Of a stretch of 45,869 nucleotides of DNA, positions 37,901-45,869 are shown piece after piece. Source of the stretch: Trichodesmium erythraeum GBRTRLIN201 (GTDB lineage: Bacteria > Cyanobacteriota > Cyanobacteriia > Cyanobacteriales > Microcoleaceae). The DNA lies in contig JAGGDU010000232.1 in the NCBI GenBank assembly GCA_018457135.1, positions 26,988 to 72,856 of the forward strand. The letters run 5' to 3'. A program made the position numbers and the translations under genes. How positions within the stretch are numbered: the stretch's first letter is position 1; each line of letters opens with the position of its first letter. Under the pieces are notes generated by a model, which searched no databases, was not told where the DNA came from, and saw only the letters and a program-made list of their open reading frames with translations.

Positions 37901-38050
37901 TCCCCATATTGCCCAAGCGATCGCTTCTAGTAGGGAAGATTTTCCAGCACCGTTAGGTCCGCAAATGCAGGCAGTGTGCAGACCTGTGAAATCTAAAGTC
38001 GCTTGGTGATAGCTGAGAAAATTTTTGAGTTGTAGTTTTTGAGGAATCAT
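35000..38050 (-). CDS. sbcC: Exonuclease SbcC / Rad50-type SMC ATPase
   Basis: The 1016-residue protein has Walker A GPNGAGKSS (Lys37), the Q-loop region YLRQGRADEF, two long coiled-coil arms (about 170-500 and 540-850), a zinc hook CPLC (Cys509, Cys512) followed by a His-rich EHHWH, the signature TYSGGEAFR (Ser923), Walker B LQMLIIDEGFG and the switch His in TVTHIPHF. This is the ATPase of the SbcCD (Rad50-Mre11) complex, which opens and trims hairpin and blocked DNA ends. The SbcD nuclease gene is not in this window, although the two are often adjacent. HIP1 sites inside the gene fit the host's background. Confidence 0.94.
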   Translation of the reverse strand: MIPQKLQLKNFLSYHQATLDFTGLHTACICGPNGAGKSSLLEAIAWAIWGNSRAATEDDIISLGEKETRVDFTFSTHGNIYRVIRGRRRGQSPTLEFQVNTGSQFKSLTQKGVRATQQSIIEYIKLDYETFVNSAYLRQGRADEFMLKRPNERKEILASLLKLDQYDTLGEKAKDIARQFKAKVEILEQSLEANEKQLEQKEAIAQQQNNLKAILAQLQQKQETDRQQLKELQTKQHERQTWQKLLQGQQQQYDKLVQECSRLKQELKATQQQQDELIAVLQQENEINAGYVHFQNLQATEESLSAKFKKHQNALKQSQQLQEKQRQELQKLENNIQQFRGQLNSLKEQEQENLNVLSKRTDIETALAELQAARVKLNELDKLQVEVTPLVQQRQKLQTELEKRQARLSVRLEELNSRVCQLRQTQQQKQPQLQATLQEVVAEIAVLDNKRVYQERVREKGQERHQFLERLIGNKKDYETRLAELGQKLQLLNIGSNNGKVEVKEYPPCPLCDRPLDEHHWHLVVDKHQTQQKEIRDLLWVTREQLTISEREIQVLRTEYRQIDEELGKYDQLRESRGGLQVQLDNIKQDESLVQELVEEVAKVERSLHTGDFAVNLYAELSTLEQQIQQFNYDERSHSLAREEEKKLRWAEIKYGQIKDAEIKLGKVRALMPEIEEKIVGLKQDLELQKQSSQIQQEIVVIEREIAEIGYDLELHNNVRLELRKAQFWLTKIEKLRQAHKQYPYLIERINELKAVIENRQQDLTDIKSQVSILNQQLEKTPELDEKIIYLDKKIQVRRQELDETLGSLGSLEQQLKHLENLQLQNGKQLEELQTTKRQYRVYQELSLAFGKKGIQALMIENILPQLEAETNQILARLSANQLHIQFVTQKATKGSKKNARWIDTLDILIADAKGTRPYETYSGGEAFRVNFAIRLALSKLLAQRSGTALQMLIIDEGFGTQDAEGCDRLIAAINAIATDFSCILTVTHIPHFKEAFQARIEVSKTAQGSQIILSV

Positions 38051-39434
38051 TTTGCTATAGTGGTGATATTTGTCGAATTTAGCGATAATTTCTTACTGAG
38101 TGATTATTATTTAGTTGATGTAGACTTTTCTTAAACCTATCCCACTATTTTTGAAGCTTTCATATTTAGGTAATATAAAAATCGTGAAATCCTCAAAAAT
38201 TATTCTTTGTGAAATAGACTCCTTGGTTTTTGCTGTCTTTTTTTCGTTGTTTTAAACAACTGCTATATTCATTTTCTTACTTTTTTTTAGTTGATTTTTC
38301 ACATTTTACATTAACACAAAATAATAACTATTGTTCTTATAGTTCTATGTATCAATATAAACTATTGATTTTTCAATTGTAAACTTAATCCAGTTTTTCT
38401 CTATATTTAGTGTGATTAATTATTGATTTACACTATATACAGCTTATTTCTAGTAAAGTATAATTTGTAAAGTAGTTCTAAGAGACTAGCTTAACAATAA
38501 TGAAAATTTAATACTATTTATCAGGATTTTAGCTAGGTTAATCGTGAAGTTTTTTAACCAGATTCAATATTACTCAGGTCTAAACCATATAAAACCCGTT
38601 TGAGAACTGTATGATACCAAGGATGAAAAAAAAAAGAATCTTAAAAATAGTTTAAAAATAGTTTAAAAATATATGTGAAATAATTTGGTAAAATTACTGA
38701 GCGCTTTAAGATTTTTAACTTTTGAATTTTTGAATTTTTGAATTTTTAAAATCTTACTTTGAGCTTTCTATTACTGCCTACTCCTGACTCCTAAAAAAAC
38801 TTAAGCCTGACAAATAAAAGATAGGATTTGAGTTTCTATAAACTTGTGCCTAGGATTTTCAATGTTAATTCAGAACAATTATTCTGGAAAATATCAGAAT
38901 AGAGAAAAATTAGGTTTATATAAAATCCGGTTACATAGTATATGTTTATAATTTTCAGAACTTAAGGCACTAATTGTAGTTTTAAAATCTGAAATTCTTA
39001 CCACAAATACATTATATATAACTGTAATGAATAAGTCATGACTCTATAATTATTCCCTTATTCCCCACCTCTCCACCTCCAACTATAGAATAACTATCCA
39101 ACCGGATTTGATCTTAAAGTTTCCCCCGCCTATCAAGAGACTTTTTAACTGTTTTTTTTTGAATACATCTGCTAATTATATTAGAGTTGCTGGGTGTGGG
39201 AAAATTGAAAACGCCCAAAAACTTAATCTATAAACTTTTCAGGATTTAAGGGCTAAAAAATACCATCAAGCTTCTATAGTCTAAAGTTTTTGGGCACTCA
39301 AGAACTTGCCACTATTATCATACTAAATCCGGTTGTTAATGTATGTTCTTTTTCAAAATCCTCTCTAAACATCACACCCCATATCTATAAACCGGATTCA
39401 GAATGAGTATCACTGGTAAGTTCTGAAATCAATA
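38051..39434. other. 1.4-kb repeat-rich spacer
   Basis: It is AT-rich with no recognised gene. It contains three GAATTTTT units in tandem (38724-38747), an inverted-repeat element (39099-39335) and two further AATCCGGTT/AACCGGATT motifs at 38923-38932 and 39390-39398. The sbcC promoter should lie near 38060-38150 but is not distinct. Confidence 0.6.
39099..39335. mobile_element. Inverted-repeat (MITE-like) element with CAACCGGATTT ends
   Basis: An 11-bp perfect terminal inverted repeat (39099-39109 with 39325-39335) encloses about 215 bases without coding capacity, which include a second 12-bp perfect inverted repeat (GCCCAAAAACTT, 39213-39224 with 39284-39295). The nested dyads and non-coding interior suggest a small non-autonomous element or a structured repeat. 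Confidence 0.5.
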
Positions 39435-40850
39435 CTATTGTGAGGATTTAAGATATTTATAAGTTTCTTTAGATACCCTGCGAATTAAATCTACAGCATC
39501 CTGATCCTCATCCGGACGCTTCACCAGTACAGCCAATAGATAACGCCTGCCATTAACTAAATCAATCATACCCACATCTGCCAACATAGATTTTAGATTA
39601 CCTGTCTTGTGAGCAACTACAGAACCTCTACCTACCCCCCTAGGCAGCAAAGAATTGTTCTGAGTTCTCTCCATGATCCGGAACAAGCGATCGCGAGACT
39701 TCAAAGACACCAAACCACCTTGATTTATCTGTGAGATTAAATTGATCAAATCCTTGGAAGTTGTTGTATTTGTTCCTGACAAATCTGGTAAAGAATTATT
39801 AATTACAGTATTCTTTAAACCCCAGCTCTGAAATGACTGATTTAAAATTTCAGCTCCTCCCAGTTCTTCAATTAACATATTAGTTGCTGTATTATCACTA
39901 ATAATGATCATCTTTCTTACAGTTTGTAAAGCCGTATATTTGCTTCCAGGATTACGAAACTGCATATTTCCGGAACCCTCAGCAACATGAGATTCCTTCA
40001 TTGTTAGCAGATCATTCAATTTGATTCTGCCCTGATCCACTGCCTGGAAAAAAGCGACTAATATCGGTAACTTGATCGTACTCGCTGCCGCCATAGTAGC
40101 ATCTCCATTAATATCTACATAAGCGCCAGTATCAGTATCAATCAGAAATACCCCTGGTGTTAGGCTTGGGAATTTAGTGATTATTGTATCTAACTCTGTT
40201 TTTAAAGCTGTAATTTCCCTAGTTTGTTGTACTACTAAAGGTACAATTGGGGGAGATTTCCATTCAGTATTTATCTGTCCCTTATTATCTGCTGCGCGAG
40301 ATACCAGACTATAATTACTTCCTGGCTTTAATATTGATAGCACTGTTCCCATAATAACTGCTATTCCTACACCTAAGATTAACATCCGAGTTATATATAA
40401 CAGCAAAGAAGGGGAACGGAAATAATTAGGACTGGTAACTAGTGATTTTTTAGATGGTAGTAACTCAGAAATAAAAGATTGAGCTTTTTCTGGTCGTTTA
40501 CGAGGTTGAACAGATGATGTGGGTTGTTGTTCTGCGAGCTTCCTCAATCTAGCGAGTTCCTCTCTTCGGCTACGTCTAGCCCTATGAGATTGAAATTTAG
40601 GAATCTCTGGTTTTGAAACTCTAGGTACAACAGTTTTCTTTTTTGGAGGCACTGGCCTGAGAGATGTTCTCTCGTCACCTGGCAGTGGAAACTTAGCTAC
40701 ATTACCCTTTTTCCTGAGAGGTAGCTGCGGTTGCAGTTGATTAGTATTTTTTCTCCTACTAGATTTTTGCGACTGAGAGTCGGACTTAGAAGTAGAAGAT
40801 ACCACTGAAAGAATTGATGGATTAGGAAACCTTTGAACCACTCCAAACAC
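39435..40850 (-). CDS. Class A beta-lactamase-like serine hydrolase, membrane-anchored
   Basis: The 471-residue protein has a basic, Pro/Ser-rich N-terminal region (1-145), one membrane helix (about 150-170) and a C-terminal penicillin-recognising domain. The domain has AASTIKLP (SxxK, Ser257 and Lys260), SDN (Ser318) and HKTGN (KTG, Lys415). This is the class A beta-lactamase fold; cyanobacterial members are often of unproven activity and may act on peptidoglycan peptides. The Glu166-type deacylating residue is not clear: the region around LPDLSGTN lacks the usual ExxxN. The start is GTG at 40850, with no nearby in-frame ATG. Confidence 0.84.
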   Translation of the reverse strand: MFGVVQRFPNPSILSVVSSTSKSDSQSQKSSRRKNTNQLQPQLPLRKKGNVAKFPLPGDERTSLRPVPPKKKTVVPRVSKPEIPKFQSHRARRSRREELARLRKLAEQQPTSSVQPRKRPEKAQSFISELLPSKKSLVTSPNYFRSPSLLLYITRMLILGVGIAVIMGTVLSILKPGSNYSLVSRAADNKGQINTEWKSPPIVPLVVQQTREITALKTELDTIITKFPSLTPGVFLIDTDTGAYVDINGDATMAAASTIKLPILVAFFQAVDQGRIKLNDLLTMKESHVAEGSGNMQFRNPGSKYTALQTVRKMIIISDNTATNMLIEELGGAEILNQSFQSWGLKNTVINNSLPDLSGTNTTTSKDLINLISQINQGGLVSLKSRDRLFRIMERTQNNSLLPRGVGRGSVVAHKTGNLKSMLADVGMIDLVNGRRYLLAVLVKRPDEDQDAVDLIRRVSKETYKYLKSSQ

Positions 40851-41689
40851 CTTAATATATAACTATAATTTTATCAGCTCTCACTCTTAAGGGCGAGGTT
40901 TTATACTATGGGTAAAAATCTCAAAAGCTAGCTCAAAAAAAAATGATTTTGTCTGTGATTGGATATCCAAAAAATTAGAGGAAACCCAGACAACTATTTC
41001 TATTAATTTATGATAGATTTTGAGTTTTTTGATAGTGAATTAGTCTCATCAGCAAGTACACAAATTAATTACAAGCTCTGCCAAGTCTTTTTTACTATAG
41101 TATGCTTTTTTTAATAGGATATTTATTGTGCGTACCTATTTTATTATTAGGACTAAGTTCTTTGTTAAAGTTACTAGAAAACTAGCTTTAAACAGAATAA
41201 CTTGACCTCACATGCCTAGCTTTAGTTGACTACTCTTTGGAGTAAAATCATGGATAAATTTTAAGTTCTTGGTATCTATACCGTTCTATTAATATTACCC
41301 AAATTTATCTCAGAGAGTTTTGGCAGCTCAGTTCCTCTTTTGCGTAAGAATACTGAGTACAGTATGTAACTTACTTTCAACAACAGGCTTAAAATCCTTT
41401 TAAACCTATTGCTATTTTGGGACTTTTCTTCTTAACTTAATACGTTTTAGATAATAGCAAAATTAATTAAACCAACAGAATAAATATGGACTTCTGTTAC
41501 AGATTTGCACAAAAAATATCCTTAATTAAATAGTTAAGAATAACCTTTGAAAATTAGGACTTATGCAAAAACCGTTTTGAGGGAGGAAATTTCGGGTCAC
41601 TGGGCAAAAAACAATCATCAGGGCAATAAACCTGTTTTCTTGTTTGGGTGCGTCAGTCCTGACAATATATGAATAGCCAAAGATAAAAA
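40851..41689. other. Spacer of about 840 bases
   Basis: It is AT-rich with no recognised gene. It holds the MITE-like element at 41556-41660, just downstream of the RNA methyltransferase stop. Confidence 0.55.
41556..41660. mobile_element. MITE-like element, diverged AGGACTTACGCA family
   Basis: AGGACTTATGCA (41556-41567) faces TGCGTCAGTCCT (41649-41660); the arms match at 10 of 12 positions. The size (105 bases) and ends are close to those of the 34593-34680 element, but the interiors do not obviously align. Confidence 0.45.
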
Positions 41690-42436
41690 TTAAGTACCAT
41701 CATGATCATAATTAGATAGTGCCCAATTGATTTGTCTAATCATTCCTCGTAACATTGCCACTTCTTGAGTGGAGGGATAGGCGCGGTTATATAGACGGCG
41801 AAATTTTTCCATTCTGCTGGATGCTGTATGGGGATAAAGATAACCTATTTTCAACAATATGGTTTCTAAATCCTGATAATATGCTTCTAGAACATCTAGG
41901 GAGGCTTCTAAATCACGATTTGCTTGGCTTTGAGGATTATTCTCCTGATTAAGTTGTGCCTGATATAGCTCATAACAACATATGGCTACTGCTTGAGCTA
42001 GGTTTAGAGAGGGATAGGAGTCATCAGATTGAATACGGACAAATCTTTGGGCATAATTTAATTCTACATTAGTTAAGCCTCGATCTTCTCTTCCAAATAT
42101 TAAAGCTCCTGAATATCCCAGTAGCCAAGGTAGAGAATGTTTAGGGTTTTCTAGGTGGGTGGGCAATGAACGGTCTAGGGATGTAGTGGCGATCGCTCTG
42201 TGACATCCTTTTAGAGCTTCTGGTAATGTGGGAACGATTGTCGCCTTTTCTAAAATTTCTACCCCATGAACCGCCATTTGTCGGGCTTCTGCTCCATAAG
42301 GGTCGCATTGAGGATTAACTAAGACCAAATGATTTAAGCCCATGTTTTTCATAATCCTTGCTACAGAACCGACATTGAGTGGCCCTTTGGCTTCTACTAA
42401 TACTATCCTAATTTGTGTTGATTCTAATTTTAGCAT
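41690..42436 (-). CDS. TrmJ-like RNA 2'-O-methyltransferase (SpoU/TrmH family)
   Basis: The 248-residue SPOUT-fold protein shows the three family motifs: NVGSVARIMKNMG (motif 1), LIFGREDRGLTNVEL (motif 2) and PSLNLAQAVAICCYEL (motif 3), which form the SAM-binding knot. The C-terminal helical extension of about 80 residues and the AVHGVEILEKA segment fit the TrmJ subgroup, which methylates ribose at position 32 of tRNA. Other group 1 TrmH-family RNA methyltransferases cannot be excluded. Start ATG at 42436. A single gene. Confidence 0.86.
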   Translation of the reverse strand: MLKLESTQIRIVLVEAKGPLNVGSVARIMKNMGLNHLVLVNPQCDPYGAEARQMAVHGVEILEKATIVPTLPEALKGCHRAIATTSLDRSLPTHLENPKHSLPWLLGYSGALIFGREDRGLTNVELNYAQRFVRIQSDDSYPSLNLAQAVAICCYELYQAQLNQENNPQSQANRDLEASLDVLEAYYQDLETILLKIGYLYPHTASSRMEKFRRLYNRAYPSTQEVAMLRGMIRQINWALSNYDHDGT

Positions 42437-42672
42437 AATTAATTTATAATAATTCAGCCGTTAGTCATCAGCTAACCTCCTAGGGAGAAACTGCACAATG
42501 CGGCTATTGTTTTTAGTTTTAGATCAAGTTTTATTAATAGAAGCAGAATTAAATCTGACAACAAAAGCTGGATGCCTTTTTCTGTAATTATAGCTCTTTT
42601 TAATCATAATTTTAACCAGATAATTTTAAGTATATTAATATTTATTAATGGCTGGTATTGAAAATAATTTAC

Positions 42673-42705
42673 CATATTTTAGATAGATATTTTGCCTAAA
42701 ATATG
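42673..42705 (-). terminator. Possible terminator of the HAD phosphatase gene
   Basis: CATATTTTA (42673-42681) and its exact complement (42697-42705) form a 9-bp AT-rich dyad 15-47 bases past the HAD gene stop on the minus strand. There is no GC core, so it is weak. Confidence 0.3.
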
Positions 42706-42719
42706 ATAGTATATAGATA

Positions 42720-43502
42720 TTAATGTTGATCAATACTTAATATTAATTCTGCTAATTCACAAAAACCTTCTGCTTCTTTTTTACTAGTAACATAGACTGG
42801 CTGATGATTTATTTTATTGGCATATTCGAGAATATTTGCTACTCCCACTGAAAAAGGAAATTTACTCTCTTCAAATAGACTTTCATCATTAGGACTATCA
42901 CCAACCGTAATGACTTTTTCTGTTGTTAAATTAGGGAAGTATTCTGAAATAATTTTGCATAGTCCACTTGCTTTATTTTGCTGTAAAGGTTTGATATGAC
43001 ATTGCACAGTGCTATAGGTAAAACCATAACCTTTGCTTTGACAAATATCTGCCATTTTTGTTAGTTCCGAGATACTCAAATTCTGTATATCAAAAGTCCA
43101 GTCTGTTAATCTAAACTGATTATCAACAGATGGTTCAATTAGGGGAAATTGACTTTTTAAGTATTGGAAAATATTGGCTAAATTTTGTCGGTGTAGAGTA
43201 ATATTTGGTATGGAAATTAAAAATTGAGGTGTTTCACTATGAATAGGATAAAATAGACCGCCATTTTCAGCGATCGCTCCTACTATAGGTAAATAATTTT
43301 TGATTGCTTGCACCCAACCAGCAGAACGACCTGTAATTACTAATACCTGAATTTTTGCTGCCGCTAATTTTTCTAAAGCAAGAAAAAGATCAGAGGTAAA
43401 TTTACCATTTTTTGTTAATGTACCATCCATATCAGTAGCTATAAGTTGAATATTTTTTAGGCTAGTTTTTGCTACGTTTTCAGAGATAGGAGTAAAAGGC
43501 AT
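42720..43502 (-). CDS. HAD-superfamily IIB phosphatase (Cof-like)
   Basis: The 260-residue protein has HAD motif I TDMDGTLT (nucleophile Asp), motif II VITGRSAG, a C2-type cap region with NGGLFYP, a Lys in motif III (PLQQNKASGL) and motif IV VGDSPNDESLF. This is the IIB branch, which includes Cof-type sugar-phosphate phosphatases and mannosyl-3-phosphoglycerate and sucrose phosphatases. The substrate is unknown here, with no sugar-synthesis gene beside it. The ATG at 43502 is preferred; a TTG at 43508 would add two residues. The GNAT gene is divergent, 120 bases away. Confidence 0.86.
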   Translation of the reverse strand: MPFTPISENVAKTSLKNIQLIATDMDGTLTKNGKFTSDLFLALEKLAAAKIQVLVITGRSAGWVQAIKNYLPIVGAIAENGGLFYPIHSETPQFLISIPNITLHRQNLANIFQYLKSQFPLIEPSVDNQFRLTDWTFDIQNLSISELTKMADICQSKGYGFTYSTVQCHIKPLQQNKASGLCKIISEYFPNLTTEKVITVGDSPNDESLFEESKFPFSVGVANILEYANKINHQPVYVTSKKEAEGFCELAELILSIDQH

Positions 43503-43621
43503 AATCAATATTTTTTAATTATTATTTCTGAACTTTTTAGATTATATAATCTTTCTTATAAAGTAGAGCAAATAACTATATTCATTATAATGAAGATATC
43601 TAAGATTTTTATTTGTTGAAA

Positions 43622-44098
43622 ATGACAGAAATAGTATTGCCAAATTCCTGTAATTTAAGACTTGCATCTGCTAAGGATATCTGGTCTATCCGTAAGTTAG
43701 TTTTCACTGCTAAACTTGACCCGACTCAATTACGTTGGGAACAATTTTTGCTAATTGAATGTGAGGGAAAATTAGTAGCTTGTGGACAGTTGCGTAATTT
43801 TGAGGATGCACAAGAATTAGGTAGTTTAGTAGTTGTAAAATCTTGGCAAAAATGTGGGCTAGGTACAACACTTGCAAAATATCTGATTGAACAAGCAACT
43901 AAACCTTTATATCTGGAATGTTTAGGTAAAAAATTAGAATCTTTTTACAGTCGTTTAGATTTTGTTCCTATTTCTTTAGCCGAATCACCTAAATCTTTAA
44001 AGTTTAAATTTGGCATCTCTCAATTAGGCAGAAAAATATTCAAAATTCCTATGATAATTATGGAATATAAAGGAAATAAATTAATTAATTATAATTAG
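43622..44098 (+). CDS. GNAT family N-acetyltransferase
   Basis: The 158-residue protein has the GNAT order: N-terminal LRLASAKDIWSIRKLV, strand KLVACGQLRNF, the beta4 strand ELGSLVVV, then the acetyl-CoA loop SWQKCGLGTTLAKYLIEQA (equivalent to Q/RxxGxG/A), and SFYSRLDFVPI as the motif B end. It transfers acetyl from acetyl-CoA to an unknown amine. ATG at 43622 is used; a TTG three codons earlier is possible. It is divergent from the HAD phosphatase gene, so the two may share a promoter region of about 120 bases. Confidence 0.84.
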   Translation: MTEIVLPNSCNLRLASAKDIWSIRKLVFTAKLDPTQLRWEQFLLIECEGKLVACGQLRNFEDAQELGSLVVVKSWQKCGLGTTLAKYLIEQATKPLYLECLGKKLESFYSRLDFVPISLAESPKSLKFKFGISQLGRKIFKIPMIIMEYKGNKLINYN

Positions 44099-44355
44099 GT
44101 ATTACTCAAAAATTTTGTTGGTAAGGAAAGTGAATATGGTAAAAATTTAGCTGAATAATTACGTTTATAATATTAATTTATCTGCATTTTTGCTGCTTTA
44201 GCTGAGGGATGTTTTATCAAAAAAAACTAGTCAATAAATAAGATAAATAGCGATTTTAAAGGAGATAAAAAAAGAAGAAAGGTTATGATTTTATTTACTC
44301 CTAATTCAGTCAGAATGAGGTACTAAAAACTAATAACTAATAACTGAAATACTTA

Positions 44356-44982
44356 CTATAAAATATTAGCTTTATTGAGAATAAATAAACTTTCATCTCC
44401 CCCACGTCCTACTCTGAAATTTTCGTCTATATAAGTAATATCAAGTGTAGCGACTCTACCTTGAGGATTATTAGCTTTTATAACTTTAAAGGGATTGAGT
44501 TTAGGGGTGTCAATACCTAAAATTTTCTCTATTGCTAAATAACGTTGGTCAAAATATACATTGATACGTTTATCTACTAAACCAAGTGTATTTATAGCAG
44601 GTTCAAAACTAGCAGTTACTTTTACATATCCTGATATTAATTTTAGAGGATATTTTACTTGAGCTAGGTTGAAAAATGCTTTATCTTCAATATTAATTAC
44701 TTGATAAATTTTACCTACTTTTAATCCTAATGGTAGGGAATCTAAAGAACGAATTTCTCTAGCTGTAGAGTATTGCAGTTGCCAAGTTCCCTCTAATAAA
44801 TTAGGAGCAGATAAGAGAGGTTGAGGATGAGGATTTAGATTTTCTAGTTCTTTTGTTAACTGCTCAATTTCTTTCTCTAAAGTTTTTTCTATCTTCAAGT
44901 TAGTAACAGGAGAACCATCATTTCTAGTTTGAATATTTTTGATTTTTTCTTGTAATTTTTTCTTCAAAATTTGATTATTCAT
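44356..44982 (-). CDS. PAP/fibrillin family lipid-associated protein
   Basis: The 208-residue protein has a basic helical N-terminus (1-45) followed by the PAP/fibrillin lipocalin-like domain: LLEGTWQLQYSTAREIRSL, VGKIYQVINIEDKAFFNLAQV and ITYIDENFRVGRGGDESLFIL at the end. In plastids and cyanobacteria these proteins sit on thylakoids or plastoglobules and help photoprotection and prenylquinone storage; the specific ligand is unknown. This is consistent with the tocopherol genes elsewhere in the window but does not prove a link. The ATG at 44982 is preferred over a GTG at 45015. Confidence 0.87.
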   Translation of the reverse strand: MNNQILKKKLQEKIKNIQTRNDGSPVTNLKIEKTLEKEIEQLTKELENLNPHPQPLLSAPNLLEGTWQLQYSTAREIRSLDSLPLGLKVGKIYQVINIEDKAFFNLAQVKYPLKLISGYVKVTASFEPAINTLGLVDKRINVYFDQRYLAIEKILGIDTPKLNPFKVIKANNPQGRVATLDITYIDENFRVGRGGDESLFILNKANIL

Positions 44983-45715
44983 AAAATAAAGTATTTGTAT
45001 AATTTTTTGTGACACTGATGTCTTATTAGATATTTCAGCTATCAGTTATCAGTTGGCTTTTTGGGCGCAAAACTGCATTTTTGTGTTTTGTAGTGAAACG
45101 GTATTTCTTACTAAAGCGGGAAGCTTGAAATTTTGGCAATAGTATCTTCAGCTAAATATGTAGAATAAATAGTTTTAGAGTTTATTAGAAAACTTTGAGG
45201 TCAGACTTTTTTATTGCCAAATTCTGTCTCTAATTCTGAAGTAAGATTAGCAATATCAGGGTAATGACTTTGCTTGTTTGGGGGAAAAGGTGAATCAGTA
45301 TAAACTTTTTCATATTGCCCACTATAGTTTTGATAATTTATTCAATAAAAGTCAAGATTTTCTTATTAAATAGAGATTTTTAGGGAGAAGTTAATGATTT
45401 TTAAGTGTTCGTAGGTTTTATGAAAAATGAGAAAAAAAAATCACGATTTAAGGGTTAGATAAAAAGTTTGAACAAATGAGAAAATTTCTTGATTTTTCAG
45501 GCATTAGGGCAGTTGAAAAATAATTCATAATTACTAAGTTTAATTTTGTTACTGACTCTACTGGTGGTAATGAGTTATTTCGGTTTTTTTCTGAGAACTA
45601 ACTGATAGAGCGATCGCTAACCATAGTTACTTCCGATAGGGAAAATATAAATATATTTGTTATCAAATTAGTACCATGAAAAATTTCGGGTTTTCGTTTC
45701 GATAATACCTAAATA
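44983..45715. other. Spacer leading into the terminal tandem array
   Basis: About 730 bases of AT-rich DNA with one HIP1 site near 45608 (the dodecamer CGATCGCTAACC also occurs near 30927). A TATCAGTTATCAG-type low-complexity stretch lies near 45045. No gene is recognised. Confidence 0.55.
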
Positions 45716-45869
45716 TTATTTTTCCAGAATCTTATTTTTCCAGAATCTTATTTTTCCAGAATATTGTTTTTCCAGAATGTTATTTTTCCAGAATGTTATT
45801 TTTCCAGAATCTTGTTTTTCCAGAATCTTATTTTTCCAGAATCTTATTTTTCCAGAATATTGTTTTTCC
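45716..45869. repeat. 16-bp tandem repeat array, continuing past the window
   Basis: Nine complete units and part of a tenth of TTATTTTTCCAGAATC, in register with no indels. Only unit positions 3 (A or G) and 16 (C, A or G) vary. Sixteen is not a multiple of three, so the array is noncoding. It resembles the short tandem repeats common in filamentous cyanobacteria. Confidence 0.95.

Noticed and set aside
45716-45869. Reading the terminal array as a CRISPR
   Set aside because: Units are contiguous 16-mers without unique spacers, and no cas gene is present.

Overview
This window looks like chromosomal DNA from a low-GC filamentous marine cyanobacterium. Three things point there. First, it carries oxygenic-phototroph genes: psbK, ycf66, a Tic20 homologue, a PAP/fibrillin protein, two tocopherol-pathway enzymes and several small proteins I know only from cyanobacteria. 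Second, the HIP1 octamer GCGATCGC occurs about 19 times. Third, coding density is very low: recognisable genes cover only about 55 to 60 % of the bases, and long AT-rich spacers are full of repeats and dead transposons. A Trichodesmium- or Okeania-like genome fits best, but that is inference from style and not an identification.

Layout. 0.3-3.4 kb: a TPR-CHAT protein whose 5' end is tandemly duplicated, followed by a second, older tandem repeat. 3.4-6.9 kb: decayed IS5 and TnpB fragments around ycf66. 6.9-9.4 kb: a DUF6464-type small protein, a NUDIX hydrolase (also with a duplicated, decayed 5' end) and a membrane fatty-acid desaturase-like protein. 9.4-13.2 kb: an ISKra4-type remnant, an EGY1-like site-2 protease, then a two-gene unit of a degenerate metallo-beta-lactamase-fold protein and a conserved cyanobacterial protein. 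13.9-16.2 kb: a decaying operon (truncated gene, alpha/beta hydrolase, broken lysine-6-dehydrogenase-like gene). 16.2-24 kb: psbK, a STAS protein, a coiled-coil protein, rpsF, a Tic20 homologue and a small cysteine protein, separated by long gene-poor spacers. 24-30.7 kb: a gamma-tocopherol methyltransferase-like gene, ktrB, ktrA and homogentisate phytyltransferase. 30.7-34.7 kb: a decayed but end-complete IS4-type element, then an RTX lipase with a PLAT-like N-terminus and a short MITE-like element. 35-45 kb: sbcC, a class A beta-lactamase-like protein, a TrmJ-like RNA methyltransferase, a HAD phosphatase, a GNAT acetyltransferase and a PAP/fibrillin protein. The window ends inside a 16-bp tandem array.

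How the genes work together. The clearest links are KtrB with KtrA (potassium uptake) and HPT with the tocopherol methyltransferase (first committed and last steps of tocopherol synthesis). These pairs are interleaved on opposite strands. The remaining genes are mostly single transcription units with housekeeping or photosynthesis-related roles. I did not find a convincing new multi-gene system. The points most worth following are two independent partial tandem duplications of gene 5' ends, the decaying hydrolase/dehydrogenase operon, the catalytically degenerate MBL-fold protein with its conserved partner, the dyad-rich leader of the RTX lipase, and several short inverted-repeat element families. 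No tRNA, rRNA or CRISPR array was seen by eye.
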